Source: Rotaria sp. Silwood1
Lineage: Eukaryota > Rotifera > Eurotatoria > Philodinida > Philodinidae
Direction: 5' to 3'
Assembly: GCA_905250075.1 (NCBI GenBank)
Contig: CAJNOP010000211.1
Location: 124,001 to 188,000 of the forward strand
Length of the DNA stretch: 64,000 bases
Within the stretch, counting starts at the first letter, position 1; every line of letters begins with the position of its first letter. Below the pieces are notes generated by a model. The model had not been told where the DNA came from and searched no databases. It worked only from the letters and a program-made list of their open reading frames with translations. Shown here piece after piece: positions 51,324-62,345 of the stretch. Both the position numbers and the translations under genes were made by a program.

Positions 51324-53420
51324 ATGGCAACATTGAATACACCTTCGACAGCTTCAAGTGAACCATCCAAACGTGATGATGGTTTATTAGAAACACGAAA
51401 ACTTGATACTATTTGTTTATTTGATGTCGATGGAACGATTACTATGCCAAGACAAGTAATCATAAATGAAGATTTATTTTTTTAAAATAATGTTGTCCAT
51501 TTTTTTGTTCTAGGCAATAACATCTGACATGGATGCATATCTTCAGAAACTTCGAAAAACATGTCTTGTTGGTCTTGTTGGCGGATCGGATATTGCTAAG
51601 ATTGCTGAACAAATTGGTGGAATGCAAGGTAAATCATTATTTAGATTTGACTTCTTTAGATATATTCTTTGTTTTTAGCTGTAGCTAAATATGATTATGT
51701 CTTTGCTGAAAATGGTCTCGTAGCTTTTAAAAATGGAAATCGTTTTTTTGAAGAAGTTTGTTAATTAAATTCGAATTTTTTTTTCTTCTACATTGATTAT
51801 TTATGTGTGTTTTTGTAGAATATTCAAAAATATGTTGGTGAAGATAATTTACAAACATTTATTAATTATTGTTTAAAATATTTATCTGATATTATATTAC
51901 CATTTAAACGGTAAGTTACCTATTTCTTTTTTAAATATAGTTTCAAAAAAATTGTTTAATTAGTGGGACATTTATTGAATTTCGTAATGGTCTTATTAAT
52001 GTTTCACCAGTGGGTAGAAATTGTACAAAAGAAGAACGAGATATATTTGAAGCATATGATTTAGTAAGTCATTTAGTTTTAATTCTTTTATTTAAAAATA
52101 AGATACTACATAAATGAAGGAACATAATATTCGTCGTACAATGGTCAACCATCTTCGAGAAAAATTTGCTCATATGAAACTTTACTTTTCCATTGGTTTG
52201 TTTTTATTTTATTTATTAAAATTTACTTGTTCTTTTTTGTTTTCTAATTGATTTTCTTTTAAGGTGGTCAGATTAGTTTTGATGTTTTTCCCGAAGGATG
52301 GGATAAACGATATGCATTAAAACATTTAGAGAATGATAAAATTTCCAATATTTATTTTTTTGGTGATAAAACATTTCAGGTAAGTTCGTCTTTTTTATTT
52401 ATTATATAGACAAATATTTATAAAAAGAAAAAACAATTATTTATTTAATAATCAATGTCGATACATTCAAAATGCTTGTTCTGATTCATTTATTTTTTTT
52501 TTTTTATAACATAACTAAATATTAGTTTATCATTATATTCTATTAGTGTTTCATCTAGATTTCGTTTCCCGAGTGGGCGAGTCGAAATTTCGGGGGGCGG
52601 CGCCCACTTGGCCCACCCAGTAGACGAATGGCTGCTGTATATTTTCGAGTGGGCGGCGCCCACCCAGCCCACCTAGTAGATAAATCACTGTATTCTATAC
52701 AGACATTCTATCTTACATCAGTTAAATATTAGATGACTATTTTTAGTAAATGTTATGCTTAGATATTATTAGAATGAGTCGGTTTTTTTTTGTAGATTTG
52801 AGTAATTAAGATCAATTTATTTATGTTTAGATAAACTTTAAAAGACTTTATTGAGAATATAATTTATGTCAGAACACGATTAAATAGTTCATAATATCAA
52901 CATCAAAGTTTTTTTTTTCCCGAAGAGGATTATCCAATTAGAAGATGGTTAGACTTGCAGAGAAAAAACACAGCGACCATAGACTGATCAAATGTTTCCA
53001 TATGCCTTTGATTAATCTGATGTTTTTTTTATTCATGATAGTACTTCATAGCTGAACAAATTTTGCGTCGATCTCAGAGTTTGAAATATTCTAAATCATA
53101 TTGATGAATAAAAATTATTTATCCTAAAGAAAATTTTTAGTGTCAATATTCATAATTGGTTTCTTTGAAAACTTGATTTCTCATCCGAATTCTTTATGTC
53201 TATTTCGTTATAAGAATTTGAAGAACAAGTATTTTAAACGAATTGATATTGAATATTTATGAATAAGAAAAGATTGATCATTTAATAAAATTAAAAGTTG
53301 AGTTGTTGTATCTAGGGTGGCAATGATTATGAGATTTATAGTGATCCACGAACAAAAGGTTATTCGGTAACAAGTCCAGTGGAAACACGTACTGTTTTAT
53401 CTGAATTATTCGGATTGTGA
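51324..53420 (+). CDS. PMM2: phosphomannomutase
   Basis: Interconverts mannose-6-phosphate and mannose-1-phosphate in the cytosol, feeding GDP-mannose and dolichol-mannose for glycosylation and GPI anchors. Eight exons: 51324-51455, 51514-51628, 51679-51755, 51819-51910, 51964-52063, 52120-52195, 52264-52379, 53316-53420, in phase, 270 aa. The HAD motif FDVDGT has nucleophile Asp34 and acid/base Asp36. Then [31 protein letters not shown] (substrate-binding cap), [14 protein letters not shown] and [15 protein letters not shown] (Mg site), and the C-terminal SPVET, all as in PMM1/PMM2. About 22 extra N-terminal residues (Ser/Thr-rich) precede the family start. The last intron (936 nt) contains a GC-rich repeat patch. 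The symbol PMM2 is a best guess between PMM1 and PMM2. Confidence 0.96.
52569..52685. repeat. GC-rich double palindrome in a PMM intron
   Basis: Two degenerate direct units (about 52569-52631 and 52645-52685), each beginning CGAGTGGGC and ending GCCCACC-(C/T)-AGTAGA-(C/T)-(G/A)-AAT. The second contains the palindrome GTGGGCGGCGCCCAC. It is strikingly GC-rich for the locus. The GGGCGGCG core is also found at the ends of the hAT-type elements, so these may be solo terminal remnants. Origin unproven. Confidence 0.5.
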
Positions 53421-53570
53421 TATCGATTTTATTTATTGGGGGAATTTATTGATAATTGTAGCTTCATATTTATTGTTATTGGTTAATTAATCTATTCACT
53501 AACATAAAAAAATAATAATATTAACAAATCTTGTTTACTAAATTTTAATTAATTTAAAATTGAAAGATTT

Positions 53571-56500
53571 TCATTTATGTTTCCTTTTTCGTTTATTTTG
53601 TTTCTCTTGTTTCTCTTGTTTGAGAATACACGATGCTCTTCCACGATGTCCAATACGTTTTTTCATTTCTTGTTCGACAGTTTTAAGTTGATTATCTTCT
53701 AAAATTCCTCCAACAGGTACACTTCGTTGAATATCTTGAATATACCATCGAGGCATAAAATTTGAATGTCTTTGATTTGATCTTTTTATTTGTGTATATC
53801 GAAATGGAACACATTCGGGTAAATCATATTGTAAAGGTTTTCCAGTGAGAGGATCAATCTCTAATGGTTGAGGAATATAAGCAAATGCATGAATTGTATT
53901 TGGATCATCAATATGAACTGTTTTTTGAATTAAATTAAGAAATGAATAAAGATAAGAAATACAATATTTAAGACGAAGATCATATTTTGAAAGAAATTTC
54001 CAAATAAGTTTATCAATTGAAAGTACATCTAAATGATCAACAATTCCATCATTTGTTGTTTTATAACCGATCATAAGTGTATTTATATTAGCTAACCACA
54101 TTTGTGCCCACCAACCAAGTGTTTGTAATTTATTTTGATCTCGATAAAAAATTTTTTTATTTGTACATTTCATTTCAATATAACCAGATTTTAATTCATA
54201 TTCATTTCGTTTTTTCTTTTCAATTATTTCATTTTCATCACTTTTTATTAATTGAAGATTTTCATTTATTTGAATTTCTTTTAATTTATCTTCATTTTCA
54301 TCACTTTTTGTTAGTTGAAGATTTTCATTTATTTGAATTTCTTTTAATTTATCTTCATTTTCTTCGGATGATTTTTCCGTTTCGACAACTATTCCACCTT
54401 CCCACCAATCTATTTCGGTAGATTTTCTTTAAAAAAATAAGAATTTATTTTTGATAACAAACTATTCTATATAAGAATAACTTACTCGGCATTTTCTGTT
54501 ATTGTTTCTTCTGTTGTTGTTGCATTATCTTCCTAAAGAAAAATTTCATTGAAGATCAAATGAAATTTTTATATGAAAAAAAAAACGAAACTAACTTGTT
54601 TAGCGGTATCAGTCGTTTCTGTAGTTGATGGTTTTTGTTGTGTATCACATTTTAGTTCTCCATCAATTTCATTTGAATAGAGTATATTAAAATCTCCAAA
54701 TTGCCAATATTGTACTGTATGAAATTGTTGTTGAGGTTTTTCTAAAGGAATTTTTTCTTCAAGTCTTGTTGTATTTGGTTGATTTGTTGTAAATAAATCT
54801 TCAAATTTATAACCACTATATTCATCAATAGACATATTTTCAACTGATTTTGTTTCTTTATTAGCTAATGCTAAATAAAATTGTCCTTTAATACGTATAA
54901 CAAGTAATTTCCATGGATCGGCATCACAATAAAGATTAGCTAAAATAGTTCGTAAAACTAATCGACGACAAATAAATGTTGGTGGTTTTAACATATTTGG
55001 ATTATTTGAAGAAAAAAGATGTTGTTTTTCTGAATACCAATGAAGTAATGGACGAAGATCAGTTGAATCAAATCGACGAAAATAATTATCTGGATTTAAT
55101 CGAATTTTTTCAATAAATTCCGAATAACCTCGATAAACATCATACGAACATCTATCACGTTTTACTGGAATGTGTATAAAACGTTTAAATGATTTATCGA
55201 ACTTATATATTGGTTGAGCAAGTGAAGCATCAAATGAAATATAACCAATTTCACGACGAAGTCGTGACCAAGTTTTTGGTGGTTGACGTTCATAATCAGA
55301 TCGTAATAAACAAGAACCCAAATTAACTGATGTACTTTCACTTTTTATTATATCATATAATTGTGGACGCTCTTCTTCTAATAATACCTGAGAATTTGTT
55401 AAATCTAAAATTAACACAAAAAGAAAAAGAAATATTTAATTTGTGAAACAAACAAATAATTAACCTCGATATATTTGTTCTTCATTGAAATCATTTTGTA
55501 TTTGTTCTTCTCCAATAGCAATTTGTTCATTTCCTTTAAATTGTAAATTTAAACCTTCGAGAGAATCTAGTTGATGTTTATCATCATTTTTTATTGACAT
55601 ATGTTTACAACGATATCGACGAAAAGCTCGGGCACTTACTTCATCACTATCAATAAGTAAATGTTCAAGTAAAACTTGTTTAGCATCGATTGGTGAATAA
55701 ACTAAATTGATAATTTCTGAAGGAGAAAGATTTAATATAATTGTTTTTAATTCTTGTAAAGACCATTGATAAAATAAAGATTGATCACCATTTCCAAAAT
55801 TTTGTTTTATATCAAATGAATCAATTATTGATAATAATTGTTGTTTTATATCATCTGATGAAATACTTAATGTTTGTTTAAAGGAAAAATCAATTAAAGA
55901 AAATAATTGTTTATAATTGTCATCATCAATTGATAATTTTAAATGAAATTTATCAGGAAGAGAATATTGTTTATCAAGACTATCGGGTAAACTAATTAAA
56001 TAAGATACAATTAGATTTTCTTTTAATAAATCTAATGACCATTTTATATATTTCAGATTCTTTGAATCAAGTTCAATTTTAATTTCAGATAAAGGAGAGT
56101 ATTCTTTAAAGTATTCTTCAACAGGTAATGATAGATTATATGCAGAAGTTCCTTCAAGCCAATGAACAATAATTGGATTTTGAGGAAGACTTAATGTTGA
56201 ATTTATTGGAGGAATACACGGATCGATTTTTACTGATAAAATATCTTCGGTATCTTTAACAAACAAATTTAATTTTTCATCATCAGATGCAATAGCGAAT
56301 TTTATCTTAAAAAAAAACAAAAGAAAAGAAAAACAAAGTTAACAAATAATGATTTACACAAATTCTTACGTTATTTCGAAATTCATCTCCTTCAATAAAT
56401 TTTTTTCTTGAATTATCCGTGTTTGTATCTAAATCATGTTTATATTGTTGATCCTGTTGATTGACTAAATTAAATTGCATTAATTGTTGATTATTATCAT

Positions 56501-56897
56501 GTAAAGTCCATTGATGTTGTTTTTCTTGAGTATTTTGAATTGAAAAAGATATTTTATATTGTTGTTGATCATCATTCCATTGAAAAAGTTGATAATCATC
56601 TTGTTCAATATTATTTTTCCATAATTGTTCAGATTTATTTTCAATATCAAAAATAACATTTTGATTTATTTGATCATTAATTGAAATTTGTTGACTACTT
56701 TCTTTTAATTGATCATTATCATAATGATACTTAAAATCATCTTTTGTATCACTTGTCCATATAAAATGACTTTCTAAATCTTTTTCAATTAAAGCTTGTG
56801 CTTCTTGGTCATCAATATCAACACAATTTTGATTTTGATTTTTTCGACGAAATCTTGGAACTAATTTTCTTTCTTTTTCATGATGAGTTACCTCCAT
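53571..56897 (-). CDS. DXO: giant DXO/RAI1-family RNA decapping and 5'-3' exoribonuclease
   Basis: DXO/Rai1 enzymes remove incomplete or NAD caps and pyrophosphate from RNA 5' ends and then degrade the body. Exons: 56897-56370, 56305-55465, 55404-54596, 54532-54486, 54426-53571, in phase, 1026 aa (human DXO 396). Residues 1-176 are Gln/Asn/Asp-rich; 177-456 form an unknown, apparently folded module. The DXO fold starts near 490 (REIGYISFDASLAQP, CSYDVYRGY). Catalytic motifs are kept: GYKFE (about 650), EID (about 701) and EMK (about 825), then GWWAQMWLANINTLMIGYK. About 115 acidic, partly repeated residues are inserted between EID and EMK, which in human DXO lie under 20 residues apart. The tail is Lys-rich (KRKRKHK), possibly nuclear. 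It is divergent from PRPF31 (276 bp apart), convergent with PMM. Confidence 0.92.
54235..54360 (-). repeat. 63-bp coding tandem repeat in DXO
   Basis: Two nearly identical 63-bp units code for 21 residues each, ENEDKLKEIQINENLQL plus (T/I)KSD. The repeat keeps frame and sits inside the acidic insertion between catalytic motifs. Confidence 0.8.
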
Positions 56898-57173
56898 ATT
56901 GAAACTTCGGGGGGTTTTTTTGTGTCACGAAGTGACTTTAAATGTAAGAGAACATATGTCTTGTCATTGACATACTATTGTGAAATAATTTTTCAACGAA
57001 TGAAGAAGCAACACGGAGTTATTTACCTGTGACTTATGGCAGGTGATGAAGAAAAAATATCGGATAAAAGACATTTTTTGTTAGTGACATGTTATTACGA
57101 AAATTATTTGATATAAAATAATCAAAAACTAGAAGAATAATTGATTAGTTTGAGTTATTTCAGATAAAAAAAA
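56898..57173. promoter_or_regulatory. divergent promoter region DXO/PRPF31
   Basis: 276 bp between opposite start codons, so it must hold both promoters. On the plus side TGAGTTATTTCAG ends at 57163, ten bases before the PRPF31 ATG, an acceptor-like site that may be a trans-splice site. Confidence 0.45.
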
Positions 57174-60100
57174 ATGTCACTTGCTGATGAACTTCTTGCC
57201 GATCTTGAAGATATGGATGGAGGCCAAGGCCTTGCAAATAATGATCAAAATGATCTGAAAGATGATCAATCAATGGAAGTTGATCAAGTATCTGCTGCAA
57301 TTAAATCTTTACCAAATAATAATAGTGTTCATTCTGTTGCCAAATTAAAAGATTCAATATTACTTAAAGAAACAATGAGAAAAATTGATTTTTATATAAA
57401 ACATCAACGAAAATCTACAACAGAAATTCAAGGTCCTGTTGAACATGATCCCGAATATTTACTTATTGTTGACGCTAATAATTTACTTGTGGAAATTGAT
57501 AATGAAATTGATATTATTCATAATTTTGTTCGAACAATTTATTATAAAAGATTTCCAGAATTAGAACAACTTGTTCAATTACCAATGGATTATCTTAAAA
57601 CTGTTCAGGTAAATCATTTTTATTTATTAGAAAAGATTGAACAAAAAAAGAATTATTTCCATTTGATCTAAATCATTACTAAATTAATTAAAACGAATAT
57701 TCAATTATCATTAGAATATTTTTAAAACATTGATTACATTTCTGTTTTCTTGTTTTAGGAATTAGCTAATAATGTTGATCGAGCAAAAATGAATGAAAAT
57801 TTACAAAAATTTTTGACACCAGCAACAATTATGATTGTCAGTGTATCAGCTTCAACAACACAAGGGTATTTATTTATTTGATCTATTTATTTAATTATTT
57901 CAATTTTCTTTTTTTTCTAGAAAAAATCTAACAAATGAAGAATTAGAACGTGTTATGGAAGCATGTCAAATGGTTTGTATTTTTATCAAATATTTATTTT
58001 TTTTTTAATAATCTTCAACTTTCTTTTTTGTTTAATTTTAGGCGATGAATTTAAGTGACAATAAACAAACAATATTATCATATGTTGAATCTCGAATGAC
58101 ATTTATCGCACCAAATTTATCAATTATTGTTGGTGCATCAACAGCAGCTAAATTAATGGGTATGGCTGGAGGTTTAACTAATTTAACAAAAATGCCTTCA
58201 TGTAATATTTTATTACTGGGGGCACATAAAAGACTTCTTGGAGGTTTTTCATCAACAGCAGCTATGCCTCATGCTGGCGCCATTTTTTATTCGAAAATTG
58301 TTCAAGATTGTCCACCGGTTAGTTATTTTTAACAAAAAAATAGTTTTTAACTTTTACTTTATTTTTCAGTTTATCTTTTGATGATGAAAATATTTCAATA
58401 ACTTCTACAGATTTTCGATTATTCATTTAACCCTCATACGCCCACCTTTCGAACTACTACTTGTTGACAAACTGGGGAGTGATGCGAACCTCACCCTAAC
58501 ATAATAGACACAATATACTATATTACCATTATATTATAATGGAACTATAATGGTTCTGGAGGAGACTTGAGTCTAAGACGAATAAACCAAGCAGCAGTTA
58601 TTTTGAATGGTATTTATGGAATTATTTTTACTTTCTTCTCATTCTCTATTTTCAAAATGTTTGAGATTGTTTATTGCATATGAAACATTCACAGATATTC
58701 TAACAAAATTTTTCGTTTTGATGATGATTGTCATGTAACAAAAGAATGTTTTGGGAATGAAATATTTCTAAGTACGTTGCACTCAGCTGAAACTTCTGTA
58801 TTGATAAGGAAAGAATCTTACTGAAAAGTTTTGATATGGTTTCTTTTGTCATTAGAACTGAAATTTCGGCAAATTGAAGCGTACCTGAAAACTTATCGCT
58901 CCTGAAGTAACACTATTTATTACAGCCCCGGTTTGATTAATTGGTGTTACCAGCGTACTGTACTGGGTGTCCCTAAAGTACAGCTCGGAAAACAAGATCC
59001 TATATAGGGCTACAATTACAAAGCACTAAAAAGAATCGCACTGAGGTCCGAGTGGGTCCCATGTGGGCGTATTAGGGTTAAGAGAATGAAATTAGGATTT
59101 TCCTATTAGACTCAATTCTTATGAGTAAAAACCTTTAAGTTAGTTCTAAGTCTAATAAGCTTTCTATTGAAATAATAGCCAGAATTTTTTAAAGATAACT
59201 CTCTTGAAATTCTTCCATAAGATTTGAACAGAGATTTTCATTTTTATTCTTGCCCTCTATTATACAAAGAGATTAATGAATTACTATATAATTACCATAT
59301 CAAATTCATTCATATAGATTTGATGTAAATCTACAGAAGTAATTATATTGATACTAAAAGAAAACTTGATGAATATGAGAAACGAAATAGGAATCGACAC
59401 TAAACAATAAGACAACGTTGAAGTTCTTAGATTGCCGACAATTTACTAAAAGAAGTTAAACCAATAAATTATGAACAAAAATCTTCTCCATAAGATAGTT
59501 TTAATTGATGAGAATGCTAGTTAACTGCTCAATAATCTATATACATTTTTATTAGCATATAGCACGTTCAAAAACTGATAGGTTTCAGAGTTTTATTGAG
59601 ATTTTCTCTTGTAATAAAAACATGTGAAAACTTCGCGAGGACGAACACCTACTTTTGAAAGTGTTGACACGTAGAGTGTCCTAGAATAACTAAACACTTC
59701 GAAAGAGCCAATCAGATCCTCGGGCGATAAAGGTCACAATGATTAAGATACAGACTATTTGCACAAGAACGTTGAAAAAATGAGTCATTTTAATCAATTG
59801 AATATTTTTGATGGGATGTATTTTTGAGAATATTCTTAAATTTCTAAGATTTTCTCACGAAATCGTTTTCAATTTGAGATTTGTTGTTTTGATTTCGTCG
59901 TGAAACGAAATATTATTAGGCTAAAATTGAATACATTAATGACACATCTGTCTTACTCAATCATAAGTCATAATCATCATCGAATTATTCTAGTCTCTGA
60001 AATCTTATTTTTATTTTTAAAAGATAAACTGAAAAACAAAATGCTGAAACTTGAAAATATTTGTTGATTATATTAATATTCTTATGTTTAGGATCTTCGA

Positions 60101-60937
60101 GTTCGAGTAGCACGTTTGGTTGCATGTAAAATAACATTAGCTGCACGTATTGATAGTTTTCATGAAAGTCCAAATGGTGAACAAGGAAAATTTTTATTAA
60201 GTGAAATCGAACGACGTTTAGAAAAATTACAAGAACCACCACCGGTTAAAGCAGTTAAACCATTACCACCACCAATTGATCCTGGAAGAAAAAAACGTGG
60301 TGGAAGAAGACATAGAAAAATGAAAGAACGTCTTGGAATGACTCAATTACGTGCTGAAGCTAATCAAACGAAATTTGGAGAGGTACAACTATTTTGTTTT
60401 ATTTTAACATTTTTTTTTCTTAATTTTCCATTTTTTTTTTTATTATTTCAGATTGAAGAAGATGCATATCAAGATGCAATTGGTTTTTCAACAGGTATGA
60501 TTGGAAAATCAGGTTCTGGAAAAGTTCGAGCAGCACAAGTTGATTCAAAAACAAAAGCGAGAATTTCTCAAAAACTTCAAGTTTGTTTTTTTTTCTGTTT
60601 TCTTTTTCTAATAATTGTTTTATTTTTTTTTATTTAGAAAACTTTACAACGTCAAAATAATCCATATGGTGGAACAACAACAGTACATAATAGAAAACAA
60701 ATTAGTGGAACAGCATCTAGTGTTGCTTTTACTCCACTTCAAGTAAGAATATCAATCTTAGATTTTTCTTTTTATAATTCTTTTTTTTTCTTTTGTTCTT
60801 TTTTTTCCTAGGGCCTTGAAATTGTTAATCCAAATGCAGCTGAAAAAGATAAAACTGGAATTGAAAGTCAAAAATATTTCTCAAATACATTTGGTTTTAC
60901 TAAAATTAGTCCATCAGTTATTCCAAAAACAACTTGA
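57174..60937 (+). CDS. PRPF31: U4/U6 small nuclear ribonucleoprotein Prp31
   Basis: Prp31 binds the 15.5K protein on U4 snRNA and bridges U4/U6 to U5 in the spliceosomal tri-snRNP. Eight exons: 57174-57608, 57759-57865, 57921-57972, 58042-58317, 60092-60382, 60452-60580, 60638-60742, 60812-60937, in phase, 506 aa (human 499). Motifs in order: MSLADELLADLE start, the coiled-coil/Nop region (FPELEQLV, NVDRAKMNENL), the Nop RNP-binding core (MTFIAPNLSIIVGASTAAKL, KMPSCNILLLGAHKRLL, HAGAIFYSKIVQDCPP), the basic nuclear-signal stretch GRKKRGGRRHRKMKER, and the C-terminal NPYGGTTTVHNRKQ. Intron 4 is 1774 nt and carries a piggyBac-type MITE; the other introns are short. Confidence 0.97.
58427..59081. 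mobile_element. piggyBac-type MITE in PRPF31 intron 4
   Basis: A 647-bp unit (58431-59077) flanked on both sides by TTAA, the piggyBac target. The ends are CCCTCATACGCCCAC and the reverse complement of CCCTAATACGCCCAC, 14 of 15 identical, and they start with the CCCT typical of piggyBac termini. There is no open frame of note, so it is non-autonomous. The interior includes a patch of mixed composition (58900-59060) richer in GC than the intron. Confidence 0.8.
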
Positions 60938-62345
60938 TTTATTTATATGATTTTGTAAATAAATAACAATGGACAACATTAACAACAATTCTTTGTTTTT
61001 CATATGACGTTTTCTTTTTGTTCTCTTGATCATGTTTAACACAAAACTTTATTTGAATATTAAATAAAAGATTTATGATCAGATAACCATATCGAAAAGA
61101 TATTTTTTTAATCAATATTCAATTAACCATCAAGCGAAAAATTGACAATATCATTCGAAACACAAATATACTCAATTTGTTATTTATTATCTTACGCTCA
61201 TTTAACTTGCAGAAAAGTATTTGAATCAATGAAAAATGTTAACATTTAAAACTTGTAATTCGATAATTTTTGTGCAAAATTTAGTTATCAACGAACGAAA
61301 CTAGATGTTCTATGGATTAGAATTGAAAAAAGCTAAAACATTCTTCTACGATTTATTTCGATTTCAATGCCAAAAAAAGTATTTTTTTTAACTATATATC
61401 TATTGAACTTCAGTAGATTTTCTCATTCAACTGCATAGTATATAAAGAAGAATAGATTTCGACTATTAATTCTGATAGTCGACTCGAAGCATTTCTCAGT
61501 CGAAATATAATCTCTCAGGCCGACAATCAATACTGATATTTTTCAATAATAAAACGAAGAGACTGAACATCATAGTCCACGTTTCAAAAATTCGACTGCC
61601 ATTAAACAGAAAATGATTTGACGCTGCTACTCGTCTGACAATGTCATATCAATATCAACATTTCATTTTGAGCTTTTAAATAAACTTTTTCTAAAAAAGA
61701 CAAATCGTTGAAAAAAAACTCAACAAACAAATCACCAGAGTGAAATTCATGATGAAAAAAGATCATCGATTATCACTTGAAAATATGAAATAAGAAGTTT
61801 TATTGTCATTATGTGACATGTCTATTTGAATAAAAATGAAAGGAAATTCAGTGAAGATAAGTTCAAACATACGAAAGTTTCAATTGAAAACCATTAGAAA
61901 AAAAAGCAAATTTATAAAATAAATAAAGTTCGTTGATGTTTACATGTATATATATAAGATTTTCGATAAGACATTATTAACAAATCATCGAAGTATTTTT
62001 GTGAGAAAACGTTCATTCTTCATATCTATTTGATTTGGAAATATTCATTTTTTCATTAGAATATAATATATTTTAAATGATTTCAATACTTTTATTTATA
62101 TTTCGACGTAATTTCAAGTGACATTGAAAAAAGTTTGATCAAGAAAAAGAAAAGAATTGATGAATTCTGTTTCTTTTTTCTCGTATTTCGATTTTTTATT
62201 TGATTAGCAATGATGTTCGTTGCTAAATCGATGAATGACAAATAGTTACGATTTCTTATAAAAACCAAAAAACAAACGGCATTATTTTATCTTCATTGTT
62301 TGTTTTTTGGTTGTTTCAGGTTGAAAAAGTAATTAAAATATATAA
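60938..62345. other. intergenic, promoter of the VPS13 gene
   Basis: 1.4 kb, AT-rich. TTGGTTGTTTCAG ends at 62320, 25 nt before the next ATG, a possible acceptor. Nothing else recognised. Confidence 0.5.
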
